A DNA stretch of 64,000 nt from NCBI GenBank assembly GCA_002633025.1, contig NMRB01000643.1:33656-97655 (forward strand), given 5' to 3'. A model generated the notes under the pieces. The model was not told the origin of the DNA, did not search any database, and was given only the letters and a program-made list of their open reading frames with translations. Of the stretch, positions 23,593-34,956 are shown piece after piece. Numbering within the stretch: position 1 is the stretch's first letter; every line of letters begins with the position of its first letter. The position numbers and the translations under genes are program-made. The DNA is from Notospermus geniculatus. Taxonomy: Eukaryota > Nemertea > Pilidiophora > Heteronemertea > Lineidae.

Positions 23593-23779
23593 CACGGGGA
23601 TCTGTGGAGCTGTTGTTCAAGGTTACTGACAATGTTCGGGGTACGAAGGACGGTTACTGACAACACACGTAGAGCTTCCGAAAGAAGCGACGGAAGCTCT
23701 ACATGTCAGTAACTGTGTGTTTATTCGTACCCCGAACATTGCCAGTAACCTCGAACAACAGCTCCACAGATCCCCGTGA
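23593..23779. mobile_element. hairpin CACGGGGATCTGTGGAGC
   Basis: Arms of about 85 bases with words GTTACTGACAATGTTCGGGG and GTAGAGCTTCCG. Directly followed by the MITE at 23787. Confidence 0.8.
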
Positions 23780-23786
23780 ATAGGGT

Positions 23787-23960
23787 AATAGGAGCAGTCA
23801 GCCGCGCATATTGCTAACAGATGGCAGCACAGTCTTAGCGGACCAAATGTACAGGAAATCTATTATGATCGCTGCTCGATCGATAATGACTGGGTCCGCT
23901 AGATGCATTGAATTGGGCCCTAGTGACACCTAGTGGTCAACTCGCTGACAGCTCCTATTA
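23787..23960. mobile_element. MITE AATAGGAGCAGTCAGC, copy 2 (inverted)
   Basis: Reverse orientation of 19907-20079; not found in block 3. Confidence 0.75.
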
Positions 23961-24458
23961 CTGCAACGACTGACGGTTTCAGTGCTTCATGAAAAAATAT
24001 TCCCTGCCTGTCACAACCTCTAGTGAACTATGTCGCCGAAAGGCTTGTAAACCTTTTTTCAGCAGGTGTGTTTTCAGCAGGTGTGACAGGAATCAACGTC
24101 AGTCCGCCAAACAATAGTCCGCTATTGTAAGGTTATATTCGAATGGTCATTGTCTCCATAACCATATACATGTATTCTAATCCTTCGCTGAACAATAAGA
24201 GCGGGCTTTGATCCCTGTCACACTGTGCTGCCAAACGCCCCTTTCCTCCAACGATATCGAAGGGAAGGAAATACACGTACATGTACGTCGTGACTGCTTC
24301 AACAAAATTAGCTCGGTTTCTGAGATAGCCTTCACGGAGTTAACGTCATTTTAAAGTAATCATTCAGAATAAATGTTTCTTGATAAGATACATGTATTTT
24401 ATTTCGAAAATAAAATAAGAATTACAAAATCATGCATGTTCTGGAATGTTATGACATT

Positions 24459-24603
24459 AAGCAAGGTTCATTGGCACACGGAATTGGTCCGATTCAGGTC
24501 CGTAAAAAATCTATCAAATTGACCTCAGCGTTGTCGTATCCGGAAAACTAGGGGCAAACGGACTGAAAACGGATCGGATTCGTGTGCCAATGAACCTTGC
24601 TTT
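24459..24603. mobile_element. MITE AAGCAAGGTTCATTGGCACA, block 2 copy
   Basis: Inverted ends AAGCAAGGTTCATTGGCACA; uninterrupted here. The block 3 copy at 33930-34295 is split. Confidence 0.8.
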
Positions 24604-25256
24604 ATAATATCAAGTTGTCACGTCCACTAATTTGATACGCATGCTATCTCGAGTGTGTTCTCTATTAGAGACATGGCTAATTAATTAATTGGTCATGTCA
24701 CTGTACGATAGGCAATTATGGACTGATGAGTTTTTAATAGTGATCGGGAACCATATTGTTTTTAGTGTTCATGGTGTCTTTGTGTGTGTCCGTCTGTCAC
24801 GCCTTCATATCTCATCTCCTTGAATAGCTACAGCTTTGGAAACAACTCCTAGCCCGTAGGTTTGTCAACGTGGGCAATCCAATGAGCTAATCATTATCAG
24901 CCTCAGATGCCTCCATCATGATGTAATCAACATATCAGACTTGATATTCGGTCCCTCACGCTTTTATCTGATGCCATAACTCGCCTCCTTTAACACCTAG
25001 TGCAATGGAAATAGGTTCTACCCCTTGGTTTTCATACCCTAGGAATCGAATCTGGGCTGATTACTTTCGATCTGAGATGTTGGGGTCATGGTGATATCGA
25101 TATCACAAATTTGATATTTTGAGATAACTTGCCATATTGTCAACTGAGCAACATGAAACAAGTCTTAGTTCATGCCTGCTTATCCAAGGACTGGACTCTC
25201 AGCCTCATGTGTCCGGGTGATTGAGATACATGTACATGTATCATGAGATTTTGTTG

Positions 25257-25812
25257 TATCAAACTTGATAATTTGAAATATCTCTGGCTGTGGTAGAGAC
25301 AGAGGCATGATATCACCCATACTTAGGTTATTGAGGATGCCCATTTCGATTATGCAGTGACCTTGATGATCAGAGGTCAAGGTCAACCTGATAATTTGAA
25401 GTATCTCTTCCTGTGGTAGAGGTAGAGGCATGATATCACCCATACTTATGTTATTGAGGATGGCCATTTCGATTATGCAATGACCTTGATGACCAAAGGT
25501 CAAGGTCATGGTCAAACTTGATAATTTGAAATATCTGTACCCGTGATAGAGATAGAGACATGATATCACTCATACTTAGGTTATTGACGATGCCTATTTC
25601 GATTACGCAATGACGTTCATGGTCAGAGATCAAGGTCAAGGTCAAACGTGATGATCTAAAATATCTCTGCCTGTGTAGAGGTAGAGGTTTGATATCACCC
25701 AAACTTAGGTTATTTGAGGATGCTGATTTCGATTGCGCAATGACCTTCATGATCAGAGGTCACGGTCAAGGTCAAATTTGATGATTTGAAATATCCCTGC
25801 CTGTGGTAGAGG
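25257..25812. repeat. tandem satellite (about 128-bp unit) with AGGTCA half-sites, block 2
   Basis: About five tandem units start near 25258, 25382, 25511, 25642 and 25771, each with GATAATTTGAAATATCT, ATGATATCACCCA and a doubled half-site such as AGGTCAAGGTCA. The repeated open frames here are an artefact of the satellite. It lies about 1.3 kb 3' of receptor paralogue 2. Confidence 0.85.
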
Positions 25813-25853
25813 TATATTGTGGTAGAGGTATATTCTTATCTAATGAACCTTTA

Positions 25854-27073
25854 GCCTCGCTTATGTCGCCCTACGCTTTGATAGAAATAGTGTCAACAAG
25901 TTGCAACTGATAACCTATGTCGCCACCGACTAAAGCCTCGCTTATGTCGCCCTTACGTACAGTCAGAACTAGTTCGCAACTGATAATCGGCGCGTAGTTG
26001 GAACTAATTAGTCACAACTACAAGGTGACATAAGCTCTCGGGCGTCAGCGAGTAACTGGTTGCCAACTAGTTGCAAACTAAAAATATCCAGATCCTGAAA
26101 GTCGCACATGTTCAACTTACTTAAAATCAAAAGAAATCTGTGTCGACATAAGCACTCAAAAGACGGCGATAAACTAGTTCCAGGTAGTTGCGACCGACCG
26201 GTATTTTTCTAGTCGGTGGCGACATAATTTATCAGTTGCAACTAGTTGACGCTATTTCTATCACAGCGTAGGGCGACATAAGCGAGGCTTAAAAAAGCAC
26301 CGATCGGTCGCAACTACATGTACATGTACCTGGAACTAATTTATCGCCGTCTTCTGAATGCTTATGTCGACACAGATTTCTTTGATTTTAAGTAACGTGG
26401 TGATTAGGTCACGTGGTCACGTTAGGTCACGTGGAATGCAAAGCGACTTTCATTGGCTTTCTTCTCAGTATACCGGTTCCTCGCTATTAAGCCTCGGTTA
26501 TGTCGCCCTACGCTGTGATAGAAATAGCGTCAACTAGTTGCCACTGATAACTTATGTCGCCACCGGCTAGAAAAATACCGATCGGTCGCAACTACCTCGA
26601 ACTAGTTTATCGCCGTCTTTTGAGTGCTTATGTCGACACAGATTTCTTTCGATTTTAAGTAAGTTGAACAAGTGCGACTTTCAGGATCTGGATATTTTTA
26701 GTTTGCAACTAGTTGGCAACCAGTTACTCGCTGACGCCCGAGAGCTTATGTCACCTTGTAGTTGTGACTAATTAGTTCCAACTACGCGCCGATTATCAGT
26801 TGCCAGCTAGTTCTGACTGTACGTAAGGGCGACATAAACGAGGCTTTATGGGCACGCTTATGTCGACTATTAAGCAGATGCAGTTGTCAGCTAGTCGCTG
26901 AAGTTGAACACGTGCGATTTTCAGGATCTGGATATTTTTAGTTTGCAACTAGTTACTCGCTGACACCCGAGAGCTTATGTCACCTAGTAGTTGTGACTGA
27001 TTAGTTCCAACTACGCGCCGATTATCAGTCGCCAACTAGTTCTGACTGTACGTAAGGGCGACATAAGCGAGGC
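25854..27073. mobile_element. 1.2-kb composite palindromic element (GCCTCGCTTATGTCGCC termini)
   Basis: Termini are inverted copies of GCCTCGCTTATGTCGCC. Internal inverted copies near 25932, 26267 and 26500 show nested or tandem copies. It is rich in TTATGTCG and AACTAGTTG words. Flanks repeat TTTA, and block 3 has no element at the matching point (35599), so it is an insertion. No transposase frame. Confidence 0.8.
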
Positions 27074-27147
27074 TTTAGGGAACCATATGACATTTACAAT
27101 GTCCTCTTGTTTATACAGTCATGTACTTGCAACAAGAGAAATACTTC

Positions 27148-28272
27148 TCAAAGTCGTGTCGAAACCATTGGCTTGTCAGTGCTCTTACTAGAGGAGGCTT
27201 GAGATTGTTCCGGCTCTACTATGACAAGCTTTTTCTGAATGATTGCCTGTACGGGCAAGCAAAGGAATCGCTTGTACTTGCGTCGGAATTCGGGGTTAAA
27301 CAAGCCGAACACGACACTGTTGGCACAGGCATTGAAAATGCACATTCTGGCTGTTATTTTGTAAGCCAAAGGTGGCACAGGGCCCCTATGGAGCACCACG
27401 ATTGCAATGATGGAGTATGGTATCCAACAGATACCGAATGCAGCATAGGTGAAAAACAACACGCGAATCACCGTCAGGTCTTTCCTGCTCAGTTGCTTCT
27501 GAGGGCTTCCTTTGGTCTGTTCGTGCTGTCGCATCCGTTTGCCGGTCTCATGAACAGTTTTATAGATCATGATATAGCATACAAGGGTGATGAACAGCGG
27601 GACAAAGATGCCAAGAAGACGTACGTAGGCGTAGAGGACGCCGCCGTGGTGTCGGAGGACACAAGCAGTAAGGTACGGGTTGTATTCCGCTTTGACAACC
27701 TGGAATGCAAACAAGACGAAGGCGAGAGCAAGGCAGACGACCCAAATGACGATGTTCGTGATGATCGAGGACTTCATCCCAATGTGGGACCTGTAGCAGG
27801 CCGACTTGCACACGCAAAGATAGCGGTTGATGGCGACAAACATGATACTGTACAAGGAAACCGTCACGGACAGACCATGAATGCTGCACTGGATTTGGCA
27901 GAAAATCGTGTCATCCATACCGCCAAAGGCGAGCACATTTCTTCGGTTGACGTTGTTTGCGAATATCACAGGGAATGCTTCAGCGGTTATAAGCAAGTCT
28001 GATATTGCAATACTTATCATATAAGTGTTGGGAATCGTTCTGAGTTTTTTGTTACAACCTATGACCAATAACAACAGGATATTCCCGACTGTTCCTCCAA
28101 TAATTCCAAATACGAAAACACATATAGCATCAGGAATATCAACAACTTGTCCGGTGGTCGACGGAAAAGTGTTATTATTGGTGGTTAGAGTGTTATTATT
28201 GGTGGTTAGAGTGTTATTGTTGGTGGTTAGAGTCTGAATTGTCGATGCTGTAAGTGTAAGATTTAGCTCCAT
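27148..28272 (-). CDS. melatonin-receptor-like class A GPCR, paralogue 2
   Basis: Intronless receptor of 374 residues, starting at the ATG of MELNLTLTAS as in its two paralogues. The N-terminus has three TTNNNTL/F repeats, one more than the others, hence one extra glycosylation site. It has seven helices with GN in TM1, AISD in TM2, a TM3 cysteine, NRYLCVCKS after TM3, CWIPYS in TM6 and NSVVFGLFN in TM7, where the usual tyrosine of NPxxY is phenylalanine. The tail is full length, ending MVSTRL. Intracellular loop 3 (ERMRQHEQTKGSPQKQL type) is almost identical to paralogue 1, while TM4, extracellular loop 2 and TM5 differ more, which would fit a changed ligand pocket. It lies in the duplicated block 22576-30965. 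Class A membership is certain; melatonin-like is a family resemblance, not a ligand claim. Confidence 0.93.
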   Translation of the reverse strand: MELNLTLTASTIQTLTTNNNTLTTNNNTLTTNNNTFPSTTGQVVDIPDAICVFVFGIIGGTVGNILLLLVIGCNKKLRTIPNTYMISIAISDLLITAEAFPVIFANNVNRRNVLAFGGMDDTIFCQIQCSIHGLSVTVSLYSIMFVAINRYLCVCKSACYRSHIGMKSSIITNIVIWVVCLALAFVLFAFQVVKAEYNPYLTACVLRHHGGVLYAYVRLLGIFVPLFITLVCYIMIYKTVHETGKRMRQHEQTKGSPQKQLSRKDLTVIRVLFFTYAAFGICWIPYSIIAIVVLHRGPVPPLAYKITARMCIFNACANSVVFGLFNPEFRRKYKRFLCLPVQAIIQKKLVIVEPEQSQASSSKSTDKPMVSTRL

Positions 28273-29399
28273 GATGGCTGCCGCTTGTATCAGCAACAGT
28301 ATAAATTCCGTCCTCTCAGGTTCCGATCACAGTCTTACCGAAATGGATGCCATTATATTTGGAAATAAAAACGAAACCTATACTACCGGTAGCGGTATGT
28401 TTATTGTTTTTTGATTGGCGTATTTACCAACTTTCAGGTGCGGTAAATTGTCCTAATGAGTTTCTATTCGAGAAAATGATCAAAACATCGGTAACTAATT
28501 GGTAAACGATTTTCGTTCGGCCGCCGATGATCAAGAAACGAAGCTCCAGGAAGATTTCCAATTGATTGCTTTGTATCCATATATATGCAGTAACTGTTCC
28601 TCGATCACCAGGAAAAGTGCACGTTTTTATATACCGAAGACTTAATAGATTTGGTATAACTACATGTACATGTAAACGTCAGCACACTTTTAGAACGTTA
28701 TCCCTGAATATGCTCCTGTCTGTCCTTAGATGTGAACGTGAAAATTGAGTCCATTTCACATATCAACAACCATCGGCGTTCTCGATGTACCAAATGAGAG
28801 CTTCAGACTGAAGTTGTTTGTGGAAAGGTGTAAGAATATCAACGTTTATACTGCTCCCAATATTGTGTCCACAGTATTACGTAAGATGATAATTAAGGTG
28901 TTGTTGTTACTGTCCGATATTTCCTCAATTCGTGACCAAGCTGGTCTGAATCAGTGACCTGACACTGTCACTGCATCAAGCTGCCGCGCCAGTAGACTAT
29001 ATTGCAGAGTTGTTCACTTGGTGCAAAGGGCCCGTTGGCCAAAATCCAGTTCGTCTGTTGACATCAATGTCTTGACTGATTCCTCCTTTCTGCACTTGGA
29101 ATCGGCCAACTCGCTCTCTGCGTCACAAATGAGACGGAATGGTATCCGTCCGCTGTCACAGCAAATAAAATTGTCGCTCGCGTTAGCGACATTTAATTGG
29201 CTAACGGGATACTTGACCTTTATTCAGTCAAATATGGGATGACGGAACGGATCAGTTCGCCAGAAAACAATTATTCACGTCCTGCGTTCTTTTCACTTCC
29301 TTGATCCCTGTTGTCACGAATATTCTGCATCCAAGAGTATCCAGAGGGGAATACTGAAGTTGATATCCTCACCAATATTACAGAAGGACCTTACCTTTA

Positions 29400-29720
29400 C
29401 AGAAGGACAAATACCATTCTGGCGCAGTTCAAAAATGTAGCCTCTGATGTACATGTAAAGTATTCCCTGTTTAAATGTTTTTGTATGTCTTTATACGGAA
29501 GCCCAATGTTGGCTCTACCACCCTTGCAAGTACAATCTCTTTATACGGCGCGGAGAAAGTGCATTTGGAAAATTATGGGACTCCCCCAAGAACCCATAAT
29601 AATCTAATTCCGTTCATCCTGGACGACATCGATATCGAAACTTCTTTAGAAAAGCGTGCAGTCAGTTTCCTTCAAAATTCCTCAAAATCAGATATCGTAA
29701 TCAGTTCCTAAAAATAGCTA
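29400..29720 (+). mobile_element. CR1-like retrotransposon reverse transcriptase 3' remnant, block 2
   Basis: Frame reads FCMSLYGSPM, then YTARRKCIWKIMGLP, then a frameshift to PPRTHNNLIPF, the usual C-terminal pattern of CR1/Jockey-type non-LTR reverse transcriptases. Only the last part is present and it is broken. A further stretch to about 29940 looks like its continuation with stops. Confidence 0.65.
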
Positions 29721-29947
29721 TATATTGGTTCTTGCAGGAAGTAGATCCCCATTGAGTAAAACTCTTAATTTCATCTGTGCTCTCGAAATATGACCTTCTT
29801 AGGGGTGAACGTATACTTATCCATGAGAATGTAGATGTCAGGACAGAGCAAAATGGAGCACAAATTCGAGATAAATTCAGATGCGGGAGTATGGCCATGA
29901 AATGCTCGTTATGGAGGAAATTAATGAAATTACCTACTTGCGATTTC

Positions 29948-30284
29948 TACGGTGGCTGATAAAGGCCATCATATTTTTATTTTTCTTAAGTCGGGCGCCC
30001 GACTTATAACTCAGGCGCCCGACTTATAACTCTGGCGCCCGACTTATGAAAGAAAATATATGATGCCTTTCGTAAGTCAGGCGCCCGAGTTAGTAAGTCA
30101 TGCAGGCGCCCCAGTTATGAAATAAATAAATAATGCAGCCTTTCGTAAGTCGGGCGTCTGAGTTATAAGTCGGGCGCCTGACTTATAACTCGGGCGCCCG
30201 AGTTAGTAAGTCGGGCGCCCGAGTTATAAGTCGGGCGCCCGACTTACGAAAAATAAAAATATGATGGCCTTTATCAGCCACCTA
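29948..30284. mobile_element. MITE with internal GGCGCC palindrome array
   Basis: Inverted ends GGTGGCTGATAAAGGCC extend into ATCATATTTTTATTTTTC. The middle is about ten repeats of the self-complementary word CGGGCGCCCG with AAGT or TATAAC linkers, arranged in both directions. GATTTC is duplicated on both sides (29942-29947, 30285-30290) and is single in block 3 near 38359. Confidence 0.85.
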
Positions 30285-32092
30285 GATTTCAGCAGATCTT
30301 CGGTTCTTCTTCTTCCAGGGATTGTATGGTATGTTCTGTGACAGAGCTTTCTGGCCACCACGGACCACTCCACAATGAAATTTCCACGAGGACTGAAGCA
30401 TATTGATGACGCGAGATGCGAATGATGAAACTCGGTAAGTTGCTATCTCTTTGGACAAACTCCCAAGGTTTCACATCTATGGCAGTTCCGACAGCACCAC
30501 ATCGTGTGACAGGAGGAACTCTCCAGGGAATAAAATGTCCCCTCTGTTGTACAAAACACGTAAGACTTTTCCTGTCGGTGATTGGCGACATGTTGTCGCC
30601 ATCTCTAAAGTGATGATGGAACTATGCGCCTACATGCGCATAGTTCCATCTGTTGCAAGGTCTGCCGCCTGCCATCTGTTGTTCGTCGTAATAATCAGCA
30701 GGGAATCGGGCCACCCTCCGCGGGTAACATGCTTGTTTATTCAACATAAACCTCTTTTTCAGCCGGTGCTGCCAAATGGTCCTCTCCTCCAACGACATCG
30801 AAGGGAAGGAAGTACATGTACACTTATGGCCAAAAATAAATGGACAGCAGTTTTTCTTGAATATCTCCAAACCAATGGGGTAGAGAAAGTTGGTCCCAAC
30901 ATAATAAAATATAGTAGCAAATTTTCCTGGCTATCTAATGGAATCAGTGTCGAAAAACTCCGCTGAAAGCTGCATTTGACAGAAGGAATTTCGTAAAGGC
31001 CTGGTTTTTGCTACTTTTTTATTTGCATGACTTCATTCAAAATTTTTATGTCACTGTGTTCTTCTCACGCAAAGGTCCACAAGGACCATGATGCGTTCTA
31101 CGATTGATTGTAATGCATTTTTGTCGTACGTTTTGCTGCCGCTAGGTGGCTACGTCGGCGGTCAAATTACCGATTAGAGATGACGTTGTGAATTTTTGTA
31201 GCGTTGTAAATAAAATATGTCAAAATGCCATAAAAGTACATGTACAAGTTATATGACGAAAATGAAGGCACCTGCGGGGTCTATAAGTCAAAAGGAAATG
31301 AATGAGATGCATCTTAGAATGCTAATAAGCTGAAACAAAAGAATAGTCGTGGTAGGAACACTTTCCCAAGCAATGTTACATTTTGAAGATCAAACAACAT
31401 GGGTATAAATATCATAAAGTTCGAGGTTTTTCTACTTAGTCCACCCTTTTGATAGCAATATTTTCAACAGATATACATGTAGATTGGTGAATGTAGTTCC
31501 TTGTCACCTGCCATCTGCCGGGATGCCATCTGCTGTTCGTCTGAAGAATCGCCAGGGAATCGGACCACCCCCGCTCCGCGGATAACATGCTTATTTATTC
31601 AATATTGGTTCACTAGAGTGACCATTATTTTCATCCCTGATTTTCTGTCACGGTTTATGTTCGCGGATTTTCTCAGCCATGCTTCAACCTTTCAAATATC
31701 CAGTTGAAATTTGGAGGGTATGATTTTTGTATTATAAAATCCGTGTCTGCGTGGTACAGTATTTGGCAAATATTGTCGCCTATGTTTTTAGATATTAGAA
31801 ATTTCAGAGCTTGAAGAGGCTATTTTCGGGCTTTTCCGCTCTGCATGTGAAAGAGAAATTGCATTCCCTTGATACGTAAATATAACAATATACAATCAAT
31901 AACAAAGGTTCTTTTCGTTCATCACGCCGAAATGACAAGTATAAATATTTGTCAATAAATACAAATTTGTCATCATTTGGGAGAAAAAGTTTGGATCTAC
32001 AAGGCTACGGTATAGCTGGTGTGGCAGAGGTGTTACGATAGATGTCTGCGCGGATGGGGATTGATATGGAGAAGGCCGTAATCGGTTTTACA

Positions 32093-33140
32093 TGTACACC
32101 CTTAGTCAAAAGTAAATAGACAGCTACTAAATTCAATATTTCTTTTAATATTAATGAAACGCATTTGTTCTTTTTATACTCACTCATAACAACTGCTTCG
32201 GCACCTCTTTCCACCGAAATGACCCAGGTATACAGTTTAGTGACTTTTTGGTGAAAGATTGAAATTTTGTCAAAAAATGAGCTTTTTTATTATCGCCTTC
32301 GCAAAATCGAGAACCTGAGCATTTTACAGCTCTTACTGTTTCCAGACACAATGATATTTTGAAATAAAGAATTGGAGCTTCTGCAACCGAGTTATTGATG
32401 GTTTCTTACAGGCAATTCTAGGGTTTTCCAGTTGCCAGTCTGACACCACATTCATAACCAACCAGTTGTGACGCGGCACGTTCAGGGTCACGAATAATAA
32501 TCGCTATTCATTCATACTGGGCCTATTTGACCGAGCCTTACTTTGGAATTTCAATAAGAAATAATGTGAATAACAATAAGGCCTAAGTAGGCCCGGATGA
32601 CGTTCCGAGCTATAGGCGATTACCGCAAACAGCTAACCACAAAGCATGTTTGCCCGTTCAAAACTAAACTATAGTGCACAATACAATCAATAATAATGAT
32701 GCAACGCAATCAATGTGGTTTGCCCCGAGCGTGTGCTTTGTGACGGAGAACTGCTGAATATTCAACACTTGGTCGGTATGAAATACGGAAGAGCACGTGG
32801 AAGATCGAACTTGGCTAACCGAACAAAATCACTGCAAAAGTCCCTCTGTAACTTTGTCCCCCCTACAGGATCCGAAAGCTAGATTCTACTCAGAAACAAA
32901 TGTGCTTCAAGATGGCATAGGTGCGATCACCAACAAATCCCGAATAAAAAATCACTTTTTTTGATGAAAATTCAAACTTTCACCAAAAAATCAGTTCAAA
33001 GGACAGCAAGATAATTTTGGTCTAAGAAGGTGCCAAAGCAGTTGTTATCAATGGAAATAAAAAGAAAAATTGTACCTCGCTGCTATATTAGGAAATATTG
33101 AATTTAGTAGCTGTCTATTTACTTTTGACTAAGGGTGTAC
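32093..33140. mobile_element. 1.05-kb foldback element (TACACCCTTAGTCAAAAGT ends)
   Basis: Inverted ends of about 45 bases start with TACACCCTTAGTCAAAAGT. Inner parts are also partly complementary (ACAACTGCTT, CTTTTTGGTGAAAG). Block 2 is uninterrupted at the matching point near 22885. No open frame of note. Confidence 0.8.
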
Positions 33141-33969
33141 CTCTCATGCTCCTTAATACATGTACATGTGCAGCTTATTAGCAACAGTTCATAACGGGTA
33201 ACTCAGTTGATTTTAACCGTAGTAGTAAGCATTTTGTTTTGCTGTCTGATACATCATGTTTATTTAAATCTATTGTGGTATTAGACTGGTACCCGATCCT
33301 AACTATTTTACATCGGGCTTTTGCATATGTTAGGACCGGGCGTGCCTACCACCTTCGTGCCTCTGATTGGTCGGTGCTGGCGCAGGTAGTAAGTATGTGA
33401 ACTATTATGTTGATAGATTTTCTATTTTTAACATTGAAAACCCCCGGCGTGATTGATGAATTTCCTGGGTCAAAGGTCGGTCACCTTCTATCTGCATTCT
33501 GGTACGTCAGCCGTATTGAGAATTGAATAAATTTACATAATTTACATAAAATGTTCAAGTGACGTCACTGCCAGAATTCCTCCACAAATGGCGGCCAAGA
33601 CTGGTCCTACCATTCAAAAGCGACACCATCGGTAGGACCAGGTGAACAATAAGAGCGGACTTTGATCCCTGTCACACCTGTGCGGCCAAACGCTCCTTTC
33701 CTCCAACGATATCGAAGGGAAGGAAATACATGTACATGTACATGTACATGTACGTCGTGACTGCTTCAACAGAAATAGCTCGGTTTCTGAGATAGGCTTC
33801 ACGGAGTTAACGTCAAAGTAATTATTCAGAATAAATGTTTCTTATGTTTCTTGATAAGATACATGTATTTTATTTCGAAAATAAAATAAGAATTACAAAA
33901 TCATGCATGTTCTGGAATGTTATGACATTAAGCAAGGTTCATTGGCACACGGAATTGGTCCGATTCAGG

Positions 33970-34076
33970 ACCCATGTTCCCGAAGCCGTCGTAAGGTTAA
34001 CGATGTCGTTACGCTATGCATTTTACCAGTTTTAACGACATCGTTAACCTAACGATGGCTTCGGGAACACCACCCC
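33970..34076. mobile_element. hairpin TGTTCCCGAAGCC
   Basis: Arms TGTTCCCGAAGCC(G)TCGTAAG and TTAACGATGTCGTTA words in both directions. Present only in block 3. Confidence 0.75.
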
Positions 34077-34077
34077 A

Positions 34078-34187
34078 GGGGCCTGTTTCATAAAGTGCCT
34101 TTAAGCTAATGGTATCATTAACTTCAATGCATTTTCCATTTGGTTAAAGGTGCCATTAGCTTAAAGTCACTTTATGAAACGGGCCCC
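34078..34187. mobile_element. MITE GGGGCCTGTTTCATAAAGT, copy 2
   Basis: Same family as 7493-7608; inserted next to the hairpin at 33970. Confidence 0.8.
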
Positions 34188-34956
34188 AGGTCCGTAAAAA
34201 ATCTATCAAATGGACCTCAGCGTTGTCGTATCCGGAAAACTAGGGGCAAACGGACTGAAAACGGATCGGATTCGTGTGCCAATGAACCTTGCTTTATAAT
34301 ATCAAGTTGTCACGTCCAAATTTGATACGCATGCTATCTCGAGTGTGTTCTCTGAGACTATTAGAGACATGGCTAATTAATTAAATTAATTGGTCATGTC
34401 ACTGTACGATAGGCAATTATGGACTGATGAGTTTTTAATAGTGATCGGGAACCATATTGTTTTTAGTGTTTATGGTGTCTGTGTGTGTCCGTCTGTCACG
34501 CCTTCATATCTCATCTCCTTGAACAGCTACAGCTTTGGAAACAACTCCTACCCCGTAGGTTTGTCAACGTAGGCAATCCAGTGAGCTAATCATTATCAGC
34601 CTCAGATGCCTCCATCATGATATGTAATCAACATATCAGACTTGATATTCGGTCCCTCACGCTTTTATCTGATGCCATATAACTCGCCTCCTTTAACACC
34701 TAGTGCAATGGAAATAGGTTCTACCCCTTGGTTTTCATACCCTAGGAATTGAATCTGGGCTGATTACTTTCGATCTGAGATGTTGGGGTCATGGTGATAT
34801 CGATATCACAAATTTGATATTTTGAGATAACTTGCCCTATTGTCAACTGAGCGACATGAAACACGTCTTAGTTCATGCCTGCTTATCCAAGAACTGGACT
34901 CTCAGCCTCATGTGTCCGGGTGATTGAGATACATGTATCATGAGATTTTGTTGTAT

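Larger units (their letters stand above)
22576..30965. repeat. segmental duplication block 2, with GPCR paralogue 2
   Basis: Most of this block recurs in the same order and orientation at 31741-39030: the GTCTGCGTGGTA segment after the gap, the stretch from 24190, the nuclear-receptor-motif satellite, the receptor gene, its 5' flank and a retrotransposon remnant. Match is close in non-coding parts as well. The true left end may lie in the N gap. It differs from block 3 by insertions at 25854-27073 and 29948-30284 and by divergent sequence at about 23020-24190. Confidence 0.85.
33930..34295. mobile_element. MITE AAGCAAGGTTCATTGGCACA, block 3 copy, split
   Basis: Same element as 24459-24603, interrupted after CCGATTCAGG by two adjacent hairpins at 33970-34076 and 34078-34187, then continues TCCGTAAAAAATC. 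Confidence 0.8.

Noticed and set aside
25180-25750. Repetitive open frames (GDIMPLSLPQ type)
   Set aside because: They arise from the tandem satellite, whose unit happens to lack stops in one frame; the units differ by frameshifting indels.
27121-28002. 293-residue open frame on the plus strand
   Set aside because: It is the antisense shadow of receptor paralogue 2; the same shadow appears over paralogues 1 and 3 with unrelated, non-family sequence.
29985-30260. Possible CRISPR array
   Set aside because: Repeats are palindromes in both orientations with almost no spacers, inside a transposon in animal DNA.
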